Assembly (NCBI RefSeq): GCF_013371495.1
Contig: NZ_JABWTA010000001.1
Location: 1,054,001-1,118,000 of the forward strand
Direction of reading: 5' to 3'
DNA length: 64,000 nucleotides
Source: Altererythrobacter lutimaris
Lineage (GTDB): Bacteria > Pseudomonadota > Alphaproteobacteria > Sphingomonadales > Sphingomonadaceae
Shown here: piece by piece, positions 8,210-16,260 of the stretch
How the letters are laid out: the number at the start of each line of letters is the position of its first letter
Numbering within the stretch: position 1 is the first letter of the stretch
Notes under the pieces: model-generated
What the model saw: only the letters and a program-made list of their open reading frames with translations
What the model was told of the DNA's origin: nothing
Databases searched by the model: none
Position numbers and translations under genes: made by a program

Positions 8210-9157
8210 CTAAGAAGCGCCAATCTGAAGGAACCGCTCCTCGCGTTGACGACGCAGTTTGTCGATGGAAAGGCCATCGAGCTTGCTCAATTCTTCATGG
8301 ATGGCCGCAGCGAGCGATTTGGCCGCTTTCTCATGATCGCGATGGGCACCGCCGACCGGCTCCGCGACAATGCGGTCGATCACTCCCAAACGCTTGAGCT
8401 GCTTAGCTGTAACGCGCATTGCTTCGGCTGCGTCCGGCGCTTTTTCTGCTGTACGCCAGAGAATCGAAGCACAGCCTTCAGGCGAAATAACCGAGTAAAC
8501 GGCGTGTTCCAACATAAGCACGCGTTCTGCACTGGCGAGCGCGACTGCTCCACCTGATCCGCCCTCGCCTACAATCGTTGCGACCATAGGCACTGGCAGC
8601 GCGAGACAGGCTTCGGTTGAGCGAGCAATAGCTTCTGCCTGGCCGCGCTCTTCGGCTTCTACGCCCGGGAATGCGCCAGAGGTGTCGACCAAGGTCACCA
8701 CCGGCAGTGCAAAGCGCCCAGCCAGGTCCATCAGACGGATCGCTTTGCGATAACCTTCCGGCTTACCCATCCCGAAATTGTGCTTCAGCCGGGACTCGGT
8801 GTCATGGCCTTTTTCATGACCGATCAAGACGACCTTGCGGCCATTCAGGCGCGCAAAACCACCAAGGATAGCGTCGTCGTCGCCATAGTAGCGATCGCCG
8901 CCCAGCGGGACGAAATCCTCGAACGCATGCTCGACGAAATCGCGAAAATGCGGGCGCTGTGGATGACGCGCGACCTGAGTCTTCTGCCAAGGCGTGAGAG
9001 AAGCGTAGGTGCTTGAGAGCAAGTCAGCGCTCTTTTTCTCAAGCCGTTTCAGCTCTTTAGTGATGTCGACCTCGTCGCCTTCTGCAGCAGAACGCAGTTC
9101 TGCAATCCGCTCTTCAAGCTGCGCGACCGGTTTCTCGAATTCGAGATAGGAAATCAT
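8210..9157 (-). CDS. accA: Acetyl-CoA carboxylase carboxyltransferase subunit alpha
   Basis: AccA, with AccD, transfers the carboxyl group from biotin to acetyl-CoA, giving malonyl-CoA for fatty acid synthesis. The 315-residue protein begins MISYLEFEKPVAQLEERI and contains the carboxyltransferase core: VVLIGHEKGHDTESR, FALPVVTLVDTSGAFPG, IVGEGGSGGAVALA and EGCASILWR. It matches family length. The start at 9157 gives the normal N terminus. xerD ends 10 bases upstream on the same strand, so the two are probably cotranscribed. Confidence 0.98.
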   Translation of the reverse strand: MISYLEFEKPVAQLEERIAELRSAAEGDEVDITKELKRLEKKSADLLSSTYASLTPWQKTQVARHPQRPHFRDFVEHAFEDFVPLGGDRYYGDDDAILGGFARLNGRKVVLIGHEKGHDTESRLKHNFGMGKPEGYRKAIRLMDLAGRFALPVVTLVDTSGAFPGVEAEERGQAEAIARSTEACLALPVPMVATIVGEGGSGGAVALASAERVLMLEHAVYSVISPEGCASILWRTAEKAPDAAEAMRVTAKQLKRLGVIDRIVAEPVGGAHRDHEKAAKSLAAAIHEELSKLDGLSIDKLRRQREERFLQIGAS

Positions 9158-9167
9158 GCAAGTTGCG

Positions 9168-10049
9168 CTAGTCGGATGTGCGCGTCTGGGCAAGAGGATG
9201 CCGTGCATTCACCAGTGCAACAAGTCGCGCGGCATCCACATGCGTATAGATCTGAGTGGTCGCGATATCCGCATGACCAAGCAACGTCTGCAGCACACGC
9301 AGGTCTGCTCCGCCTTCGAGCAAATGCGTTGCGAAGGCGTGGCGCAGCACATGCGGACTGATGCGTTCAGGCGCGATATCAGCCCGTGCGGCAAGCTCTT
9401 TCAACATCTGGAAAAGGCGCACCCGGCTGAGATGTTTCGCGCGCGACGGAAACAGAAACGGCGAATCCGGCTGATCGCGTACCGCCAGCCATCGCGAAAG
9501 CGCATCGCGCGCCCGCTCACTCACCGGGACCATGCGTGCCTGCCCGCCCTTGCCTGTCACGGTGAGAAAGGGGGCGTCACGCGGTACAGCGGAAAGTGGC
9601 AATGAAACCAACTCGGTAGCGCGCAATCCTGAGCCGTAGAGCAATTCCAGCAATGCGAGCATGCGCACTGGCGCCGAACGCTCGCTCGCTGCTTCATCCT
9701 CTGCACGCTCGAACAGCCGCTCGATTTCCTCATGGCTGAGGATCTTTGGCAGGGGACGGCGCGCGACAGGCTTTGGCAAGGCGCCGGACGGATCGTCCTT
9801 GCGCCAGTTCTCTTCCATCGCAAAACCGAAGAATTGGCGCAGAGCGCTCGACTTGCGCTGAACTGTAGATGGGGCGAGACCGGACCAGATAGACGAGAGA
9901 CGAGCGACTTTATCGCGAGATACCGTGTCCAAATCGCCGATGGCTTCTTCAGCGCCATCGAGATCACGGCGATAGGCTGCGAGCGTGTTGGCCGAAGCAC
10001 CACGCTCCGCTGCCAGCATGTCCAGAAAAGCATCGGTTGCGACAGACAT
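9168..10049 (-). CDS. xerD: Site-specific tyrosine recombinase XerD
   Basis: XerD, with XerC, resolves chromosome dimers at the dif site. The 293-residue protein has the N-terminal SAM-like core-binding domain (about residues 5-85) and a catalytic domain with the tyrosine-recombinase residues: R in GSGLRATELV, K in VTGKGGQARM, HVLRHAFATHL, LGHADIATTQIYTH and the nucleophilic Y in IYTHV. XerD is preferred over XerC from overall similarity and its place beside accA. No neighbouring element suggests a mobile integrase. Confidence 0.93.
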   Translation of the reverse strand: MSVATDAFLDMLAAERGASANTLAAYRRDLDGAEEAIGDLDTVSRDKVARLSSIWSGLAPSTVQRKSSALRQFFGFAMEENWRKDDPSGALPKPVARRPLPKILSHEEIERLFERAEDEAASERSAPVRMLALLELLYGSGLRATELVSLPLSAVPRDAPFLTVTGKGGQARMVPVSERARDALSRWLAVRDQPDSPFLFPSRAKHLSRVRLFQMLKELAARADIAPERISPHVLRHAFATHLLEGGADLRVLQTLLGHADIATTQIYTHVDAARLVALVNARHPLAQTRTSD

Positions 10050-10067
10050 ATCTGCCCGCCTTTCGCC

Positions 10068-11912
10068 TTAACCGCGTGCGATCGATTCAGCGGCAATCAT
10101 CCGCGCTTCTGCCGAAAGGCCAACCCGGTTCAGCGCTGATACGATATGGTAGAGGTGCAGCGGCGTCATCTTGTCCCAGCCCTCGCCTTGCATACCGAGG
10201 CCCGCCAGCATCGCGACAAGCGTCGGGTTGTCGACAGCTGCTGCCTTCGTGATCATCAGTGTCCAGGCATTCTGCCGGCCAAGATCAAGTTCGATGCGGT
10301 CTGTAAAGTCAGCCAAGTCTTCTTGATCGATCCGGCCAAGCGCTGACAGCGAAGCCAGCAAAAACGCGGACCGCCGGTAGTCTTCGCTACCGTCATCGTC
10401 GATAAACCCGTCAACTGCTTCGCGCTGCATGACAACCGTGCCCGGCCTCGCTAGCGCCAGCATTGCGCCTGCAGCACTTTCAGCAGGAACCACACTCGCC
10501 CACGTCATTGCATCTCGATCGAGGCCCGCCGTAAGCATGGAGGCGACCAGCGCATCGGCTGCATCCGCATACGCCTCTGATGGTGCAAACCGCGCCGCTG
10601 CAAAGGCGGTCAGGACATAACGACCGTAGTCGTTGGCCGCGTCTCCGCCCCAGACTTTTTGCATCGCAGCAAGACGCTCGGCAGCAGAAGCCGCGACATA
10701 GGCGTTTCGCAGGGTCACTGCGCGCTCTGCAGCTTCACCTTCGCTCCGGTCGTCAGCATAAATCTGGCTGTAAAGATCGACCATCGCAGTGGACGAGATA
10801 ATTCCGTCACGCGCCGCTCTGTCCGCCCCTTCGGCCCGCAGATCAAGCGGCAGCATCGCCCCCGTTGCCCAAAGCCGCTGATAGTATGGCCCTGCACTTT
10901 CGAGCAGCGCGTCTGGCAAAGGCTCTCCAACTGCATTGGCAAGCGCGAACCGCCATGGATTGAGCTCGGAAACCTCTTCCCATTCGATGTCCACCGCACG
11001 CCGACCATTACCCGCCGCGCCCGCATAGCGCTGTGCGAGAAGCACATCGATCCGCTCGTTATCTTCAGAACGAAGCGCGCGATCGAGCTGAGAACTCGCC
11101 CGCGTGCCTTCGCCCGCATAGGCATTGCAGATCGCCTGAAGCATTGACCAGCGCGCATCACCTTCGCGCGATCCCTGCAAGCGCACCGCCGGGCAAGCGC
11201 CCACAATATCGGCCGTGGCGACATAGGCTTCCAATGCCGCATCGGTCAGCGCTTCATCCCAATTTCCGGTATCGACATCCTGCACCAGCGCGCGGGCGGC
11301 AGCATATTCGCCCATCGCATTAAGACTGCTCGCTCTTAACGCGGCAAACTCGACCGGGTTCATACCGTCGGGTGCTGCCAGCCTGCTCGCCAAAGCGCGG
11401 CGCATAAGGATGTGCCCCCAACGCGAAACCAGCGGTCCATCGGCACCTTTGAGGATAGCGCGGACCAATGAAGCGGGTTGCCTCGCAAGTCCGGCAGTCG
11501 GCAAGCCGCCTTCGCTCGCGTCAATGACACCGACCTGCCCCATACCCCGCCGCGCTGCTGGCGGAATGTCATAGCTTGGCGTCAGCCCGAGCAGCTGGTC
11601 CAGCTCATCGCTCGACATTGCTTCCAGCTCTTCAATGCTGGGAATGCTGGACATGTCGATATCGCCCAAGCTCGGGATAGCAGGCGCGCTCGGGATTGGC
11701 TGCACAACGGGTCCGGAAACCGTCGGAGCCGCAGGATCGGTTGTAGCCGGAGCTTGGGTTGGTTGCGCAGTAGGCGTGGGCGTCGGTGCCGGGTCATCAA
11801 AGCCAGGAGGCAAAAGCGATTCCGGTGCGTCCTGCGCGAGCGCAATGCCAGCACCCAGAGCAAGCGTTGCTGCGGCAGTCAAACCCAAATATTTCGCCGA
11901 CATTCGGCTCAT
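10068..11912 (-). CDS. Large secreted protein of unknown function
   Basis: I do not recognise a named family. The 614-residue protein has a clear signal peptide (about residues 1-26, ending ALAQ) and a Pro/Thr/Ala-rich linker (about 35-75). An acidic helix contains the segment SIEELEAMSSDELDQLLGL, and about 480 residues of alanine-rich helices follow that look like a repeat or TPR-like solenoid. It is predicted to be periplasmic. Its start overlaps the stop of the 62-residue membrane protein upstream by 4 bases, so the pair is probably translationally coupled. I recall conserved secreted proteins of this kind next to the aroK/xerD region in sphingomonads, but this is memory, not a search. Confidence 0.8.
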   Translation of the reverse strand: MSRMSAKYLGLTAAATLALGAGIALAQDAPESLLPPGFDDPAPTPTPTAQPTQAPATTDPAAPTVSGPVVQPIPSAPAIPSLGDIDMSSIPSIEELEAMSSDELDQLLGLTPSYDIPPAARRGMGQVGVIDASEGGLPTAGLARQPASLVRAILKGADGPLVSRWGHILMRRALASRLAAPDGMNPVEFAALRASSLNAMGEYAAARALVQDVDTGNWDEALTDAALEAYVATADIVGACPAVRLQGSREGDARWSMLQAICNAYAGEGTRASSQLDRALRSEDNERIDVLLAQRYAGAAGNGRRAVDIEWEEVSELNPWRFALANAVGEPLPDALLESAGPYYQRLWATGAMLPLDLRAEGADRAARDGIISSTAMVDLYSQIYADDRSEGEAAERAVTLRNAYVAASAAERLAAMQKVWGGDAANDYGRYVLTAFAAARFAPSEAYADAADALVASMLTAGLDRDAMTWASVVPAESAAGAMLALARPGTVVMQREAVDGFIDDDGSEDYRRSAFLLASLSALGRIDQEDLADFTDRIELDLGRQNAWTLMITKAAAVDNPTLVAMLAGLGMQGEGWDKMTPLHLYHIVSALNRVGLSAEARMIAAESIARG

Positions 11913-12097
11913 TGTGTGCCCTCCGGCAATTCCACTGGCTCGCTAATCGGGCGCAGCGGTTCCTCACCGCCATCGATATAGGCGACCACAACGAGGATGC
12001 TCAAGAGGACAAGCAGCCAAACGACAATTCGAGTGCGCAATCGCCCACTAGGAGGCGTGCCTTCCATTGGCAGAATGCGGTTTTGCTTACGCGCCAT
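11909..12097 (-). CDS. Small single-pass membrane protein, coupled to the secreted protein
   Basis: The 62-residue protein has a basic cytoplasmic N terminus, one transmembrane helix (VVWLLVLLSILVVVAYI, residues about 26-42) and a short acidic periplasmic tail rich in proline and glutamate. It overlaps the next gene by the four bases ATGA. It is divergent from aroK, 38 bases away. The size, hydrophobic profile and coupling indicate a real gene. It may anchor or recruit the large secreted protein that follows, but this is inference. Confidence 0.75.
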   Translation of the reverse strand: MARKQNRILPMEGTPPSGRLRTRIVVWLLVLLSILVVVAYIDGGEEPLRPISEPVELPEGTQ

Positions 12098-12135
12098 ATT
12101 GCGCCCGCCCTACCCCATCTCTAGGCAGAACGGCA

Positions 12136-12705
12136 ATGAGTGATGAAGCGAGTTCTCTCGATCCTGCACGGATTGCCGACATTGCGAAACGGCTGGACCG
12201 GCCAGTTGTGCTGGTCGGGCTCATGGGGGTCGGGAAATCGACGGTCGGACGGCGGCTCGCAAACGCCGTGTCACGCGACTTTGTGGACGCGGATGAAGCG
12301 ATTGAAGAGGCCGCTCAGCGCTCCGTCAGCGAGATATTCGAAGAATTTGGCGAAGCCTATTTCCGCGACGGAGAGCGCCGTGTCATCGCACGGCTAGTTG
12401 AGGAGGGGACCGGGGTGATCGCGACTGGTGGCGGAGCATTCGTCGATGCAGAGACCCGCGCGCTTATCCTCGATAGCGCCATTGCGGTCTGGATCGATGC
12501 TGAACTGGAAACACTTGTTGAGCGCACCGGCCGAAGGAACACACGCCCGCTTTTGCGGAATGGCGATCCGGCTGAGATATTGGGACGTCTGCTGACAGAG
12601 CGGCGCCCGCATTATTCGCAAGCGCAGGTTCGGGTAGTCAGTTGTGACGGCCCGCATATGCGCACTGTCGATGCAATTCTGGAGGAACTCGACACATGGC
12701 TGTGA
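12136..12705 (+). CDS. aroK: Shikimate kinase
   Basis: AroK phosphorylates shikimate at the 3-hydroxyl using ATP in aromatic amino acid synthesis. The 189-residue protein has the Walker A motif GLMGVGKST near residue 30, the shikimate-binding DADEAIEEAA, GGGAFV near 97 and the lid region RTGRRNTRPLL. I use the ATG at 12136. The next gene, aroB, starts 10 bases before its stop codon, which is the usual aroKB arrangement. Confidence 0.97.
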   Translation: MSDEASSLDPARIADIAKRLDRPVVLVGLMGVGKSTVGRRLANAVSRDFVDADEAIEEAAQRSVSEIFEEFGEAYFRDGERRVIARLVEEGTGVIATGGGAFVDAETRALILDSAIAVWIDAELETLVERTGRRNTRPLLRNGDPAEILGRLLTERRPHYSQAQVRVVSCDGPHMRTVDAILEELDTWL

Positions 12706-13799
12706 TCCCTGTGGCCTTGGCAGGCCGCGAATATGAGGTGCGGATCGCGCGCGGGCTGATCGAACAGCTTGGCAAAGAAGCAGGCAGTTTCCTGCGCAAG
12801 AAGACTGTCCCGATTGTCACTGACTCCAATGTCGCGGCATTCTGGCGACGCGCCGTGGAAGACGCTCTGGAGGACGCAGGTCACATCGCCAGCTGGCATG
12901 TCGTAGACCCCGGTGAAGGCGCTAAGAGCTGGCAAGGATTGGAGGCGCTCACCGACTGGATGCTCGCAGAAGGAATCGAGCGCGGCGACCATGTGATTGC
13001 TCTCGGTGGCGGCGTCGTCGGTGATTTGACCGGGTTTGCTTGCGCGATCCTCAAGCGCGGCTGCGGCTTTGTCCAAATCCCTACAACTCTGCTCGCACAG
13101 GTCGATTCCAGTGTTGGCGGGAAGACAGCGATCAATACCGGCGCAGGCAAGAATCTGATCGGCGCGTTTCATCAGCCTTCACTGGTGCTCGCCGATCTGT
13201 CGCTATTGGAGACCCTCCCGGCACGCGAAATGCGAGCAGGCTATGCCGAAGTGCTCAAATATGGTGTGCTTGGTGATGCAGATTTCTTCGCTTGGCTGGA
13301 AAGCATGGGGCCGCGCGTACTTGGACGCGATCCGGAAGCGCTGGAAATGGCGGTAGCCAGCAGTGTTGCTGCCAAAGCAAGGATCGTGGCCGAAGACGAG
13401 CGCGAGACGACTGGCGTTCGCGCTCTGCTCAATCTTGGACACACATTCGGTCATTCGCTGGAGGCACAGACAGGTTTTTCTGATCGGCTCCTTCACGGAG
13501 AAGCTGTCGCGCTCGGCATGGTGCTCGCAGCACGCTATTCGGCGCGGCGCGGAGAGATTTCCAGCGAGGACGCTGAGCGGGTTGCTCGTGCGGTGGCAGG
13601 AGCGCAGCTGCCATCTGAAGTTTCCGAATTGGGATTGAATTGCGGTGGTCATACGCTTGCGGACCATATGCTGCACGACAAGAAAATGGATGTTGGCACG
13701 CTGCCTTTCATTCTCCTGCGCAGCATTGGCGAGGCCTATCTGGCCAAGGATGTTGAATTGGCGGACATAGCCGCTTTCCTCGATGAGCAGTTGGTATGA
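12696..13799 (+). CDS. aroB: 3-dehydroquinate synthase
   Basis: AroB converts DAHP to 3-dehydroquinate, using NAD and a divalent metal (zinc or cobalt). The 367-residue protein contains the nucleotide-binding segment ALGGGVVGDLTGFACAI, the substrate site QVDSSVGGKTAIN, the metal ligand E of GYAEVLKYG, and the histidine block NLGHTFGHSLEA followed by LHGEAVALGM. It overlaps aroK by 10 bases and the following gene by 4 bases, so three genes are coupled. Confidence 0.98.
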   Translation: MAVIPVALAGREYEVRIARGLIEQLGKEAGSFLRKKTVPIVTDSNVAAFWRRAVEDALEDAGHIASWHVVDPGEGAKSWQGLEALTDWMLAEGIERGDHVIALGGGVVGDLTGFACAILKRGCGFVQIPTTLLAQVDSSVGGKTAINTGAGKNLIGAFHQPSLVLADLSLLETLPAREMRAGYAEVLKYGVLGDADFFAWLESMGPRVLGRDPEALEMAVASSVAAKARIVAEDERETTGVRALLNLGHTFGHSLEAQTGFSDRLLHGEAVALGMVLAARYSARRGEISSEDAERVARAVAGAQLPSEVSELGLNCGGHTLADHMLHDKKMDVGTLPFILLRSIGEAYLAKDVELADIAAFLDEQLV

Positions 13800-14566
13800 C
13801 CCGCTTTATCGATCTGTCCATCCCGATCACCAATGACGTGGTCTCTGACCCGGAAGTGATGCGGCCCAAAGTCACTTACATGACTCATGAAAGCACGTGG
13901 GAGCAGATCGCGATGTTCTTCCCGGGGCTCGAGAAAGATGACCTGCCGGACGGCGAAGGCTGGGCGGTCGAGATGCTGGAACTGTCCACGCATAACGGCA
14001 CGCATATGGATGCGCCGTGGCATTACCATTCGACGACGAATGAAGGCGCCAGCCCTGCGCCCAGCATTGATGAAGCGCCGCTCGACAGGTTCTATCGTCC
14101 GGGCGTGAAACTCGATTTTTCACACTTGCCGCATGGCCACGTAGTCACTGCAGCAGAGCTCGAAGATGCGTTCGCGAAGATCGACTATGAACTACAGCCG
14201 CTCGACATTGTGCTGATCCAGTCAGGAGCGGTCTACGGCACAGAAAACTTCACTGACCAAGGCGTAGGGCTCGGCGCAGAGGCAACGCTCTGGCTAACCG
14301 AGCGCGGCGTCGAAGTGGTCGGTACCGACGCGTGGAGCTGGGATGCACCCTTCAGCCACACCGCCAAACGCTGGGCGGAGACGCGCGATCCATCGATCAT
14401 CTGGGAAGGCCACAAGGCAGGCCGCATTAGGCCTTATTACCAGATAGAGAAGCTCACAAATCTGGCCGCGCTTCCGGATCACGGCTTTATGCTCAGCTGC
14501 TTCCCGATAAAGATTGAACGCGCCAGTGCGGGATGGATCCGCGCGGTCGCGATGGTCGAGGACTAA
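13796..14566 (+). CDS. Cyclase family protein (kynurenine formamidase-like metal hydrolase)
   Basis: The 256-residue protein contains LSTHNGTHMDAPWHY near residues 63-77, the metal-binding signature of the cyclase/KynB-like family, and the later segment VVGTDAWSWDAPF. Family members include kynurenine formamidases, isatin hydrolase and manganese-dependent lactonases, so the substrate is open. No kynurenine-pathway gene is adjacent. Its ATG overlaps the aroB stop (ATGA), which implies cotranslation with the shikimate genes. Its end overlaps the convergent LytTR gene by 4 bases. Confidence 0.88.
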   Translation: MTRFIDLSIPITNDVVSDPEVMRPKVTYMTHESTWEQIAMFFPGLEKDDLPDGEGWAVEMLELSTHNGTHMDAPWHYHSTTNEGASPAPSIDEAPLDRFYRPGVKLDFSHLPHGHVVTAAELEDAFAKIDYELQPLDIVLIQSGAVYGTENFTDQGVGLGAEATLWLTERGVEVVGTDAWSWDAPFSHTAKRWAETRDPSIIWEGHKAGRIRPYYQIEKLTNLAALPDHGFMLSCFPIKIERASAGWIRAVAMVED

Positions 14567-15363
14567 AGCCAGCCTGCTTCACGCAGTTCTTTTGCGCGGG
14601 TGCGGCTGACTGGAACCTCCTGTCCGCCAGCTAGCTCCAGGACGACCTTGCCGTCTTTCCGCGTATCTCGTGCGACTGCATCACGCGCCACCCACCAGCT
14701 GCGATGCACTTGCGCACCTTGAACCGTGCCTGTCTCCGCAATCGCATCGCCGAGCCGCATCAAAACCATCTCCGAGCCGAGATCGGTGTGCACGCGAATA
14801 TAATGCCCTTCGGCTTCGATGGCCTGCAACTTCGCGCTTCGTAGAGCTGGCGGCAAGCGTTCCATCAGCGAGCTGGTTTGAGGCAATCGGGAACTCGTCT
14901 CGCCTGATTCTGCGAGCATGCGGCCAAGCCCTATTCGTAAACCCACGAAGGCAAGACTGATGATCAGCGAATTAGCGAAATGGATGGGGATCATTGATAG
15001 CGGCGCCCACCCGCCGAGCGAGTTTGCGATATAAGCCACCGGCGTCATCGCTGCCGCCAAGGACACCGAGAATATTGCGAGCCAGCGCCACACCGGCGAA
15101 AGCGAAAACCGCGCTCTCAGCAAAACTGCTTCAATCCCGATCGCAAGCAGGACTGCGACCGCAAACAGACTACCCCAGAAGATCAGCCGCGTCGTCAAAT
15201 CCAATTGATAGCTGTTCACTGCGCCCAAAAAGGCCAGCAGCAAGCAAAGCAGCGCCGTTGCTATCGGCCAAGCGAGCCAAGGACGCGCCACAACCCATGC
15301 ATTTCGCGCTTCGTGAACGGTCGAACCGCGCATTTCATGCATCGCTTCAGCCGTTTCATTCAT
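14563..15363 (-). CDS. LytTR-type transcription regulator with membrane N-terminal domain
   Basis: The 266-residue protein has four predicted transmembrane helices in the first 155 residues (for example WPIATALLCLLLAFLGAV and WRWLAIFSVSLAAAMTPVAYI). A LytTR DNA-binding domain follows from about 175 (IEAEGHYIRVHTDLGSEMVL, VHRSWWVARDAV, VPVSRTRAKEL). Membrane-bound LytTR regulators sense signals at or in the membrane and often act on adjacent genes. No histidine kinase or receiver domain is present. It is divergent from the secreted cupin-like gene with only 66 bases between, so that gene is a candidate target. Confidence 0.9.
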   Translation of the reverse strand: MNETAEAMHEMRGSTVHEARNAWVVARPWLAWPIATALLCLLLAFLGAVNSYQLDLTTRLIFWGSLFAVAVLLAIGIEAVLLRARFSLSPVWRWLAIFSVSLAAAMTPVAYIANSLGGWAPLSMIPIHFANSLIISLAFVGLRIGLGRMLAESGETSSRLPQTSSLMERLPPALRSAKLQAIEAEGHYIRVHTDLGSEMVLMRLGDAIAETGTVQGAQVHRSWWVARDAVARDTRKDGKVVLELAGGQEVPVSRTRAKELREAGWL

Positions 15364-15429
15364 AATCGCTAGGCATCCTTATCTGGCGGAGCAATTTGAC
15401 CATCACACCCCTAAGAAAGGACTGACTTG

Positions 15430-16221
15430 ATGGCAAATTCCCTCGCCTTACTCGCGCTCGCACAGGCTGCAACGTTGACAGTATCAACCCCAGCTCTCGC
15501 ACAGAAATGGCAGAATATCGAACCCGAAGCGGCCGTGACGCATCGCGCTACGCTGGAGCGATTTGTAGCGGACTATTCCAAGGACCCCATGGCGGAACCT
15601 GTGCGGTTTGGTCTCGAGGTCGAAGGACACCGCTTCCATGTTGAGCCGGTCGAAGATGGCTTTGAACTGCGCAATGGCTTTGGCGGGCATGAGCTATTCT
15701 ATTTCACTATGAGCCGCGAAACGCTCAACCTGCTCGATCAAGGCGTGTGGAATGGCCTTACGGCTATGGCAGCGGCAACGTCCGCGGATATTACACCGCT
15801 CGATGTCTTGCATACCGAAGGTTTCGAAGAACCGGTCGACTACACTGAAATCACCCGCAGGCTGATAGGCCATTTCTGGTCGCGCGGGCTTCCCGAAGTG
15901 ACCAATTTCGGCATCGCGCATGCGCGGGTTGTCCACGGTGCGCCGGCCACCGCACTCTACTATGACAAGGACTTCCGCAGCGCCGTCTATGAAATTCCGG
16001 CAGGCCTGGGCCGCGAGCAAGCACCCACCATGCAAGTGCCCTTCCCGCGCATGATCATCCTCATCAAAGGCGCTGCCGAAGGCGAGATGAACGGCAATCC
16101 CTTCACTGCCAAGGCAGGACAAATGCTGTTCTCACCACCCAACATCCCTGTCACATTTTGGAATGCTAGCGATGAAGAGCCAATGTCCTTCGTCTGGCTG
16201 ATGTGGGGCGATGGCGCCTGA
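15430..16221 (+). CDS. Secreted cupin-like protein of unknown function
   Basis: The protein of about 263 residues has an N-terminal signal peptide (hydrophobic to residue 25, ALAQ cleavage). Its C-terminal half looks like a cupin beta barrel: FPRMIILIKGAAEGEMNG, AKAGQMLFSPPNIPVTFWN and PMSFVWLMWGDGA. Classical cupin metal histidines are largely missing, so it may bind rather than catalyse. I start at the ATG at 15430, 8 bases after AAGGA. A TTG three bases earlier is also possible. It is divergent from the LytTR membrane regulator, which may control it. Confidence 0.7.
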   Translation: MANSLALLALAQAATLTVSTPALAQKWQNIEPEAAVTHRATLERFVADYSKDPMAEPVRFGLEVEGHRFHVEPVEDGFELRNGFGGHELFYFTMSRETLNLLDQGVWNGLTAMAAATSADITPLDVLHTEGFEEPVDYTEITRRLIGHFWSRGLPEVTNFGIAHARVVHGAPATALYYDKDFRSAVYEIPAGLGREQAPTMQVPFPRMIILIKGAAEGEMNGNPFTAKAGQMLFSPPNIPVTFWNASDEEPMSFVWLMWGDGA

Positions 16222-16237
16222 GCGATATTGTAATGGT

Positions 16238-16260
16238 CCTGGAGCTATTCGAGCTCCAGG
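16238..16260. terminator. Perfect hairpin between convergent genes, overlapping the pccA stop
   Basis: A 9-bp perfect inverted repeat, CCTGGAGCT and AGCTCCAGG, surrounds a 5-base loop and extends by an outer A-T pair. The pccA stop codon TAG lies inside it. There is no T-run on either strand. It lies between the convergent cupin-like gene and pccA, so it may protect 3' ends or act as a weak bidirectional terminator. Confidence 0.5.
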
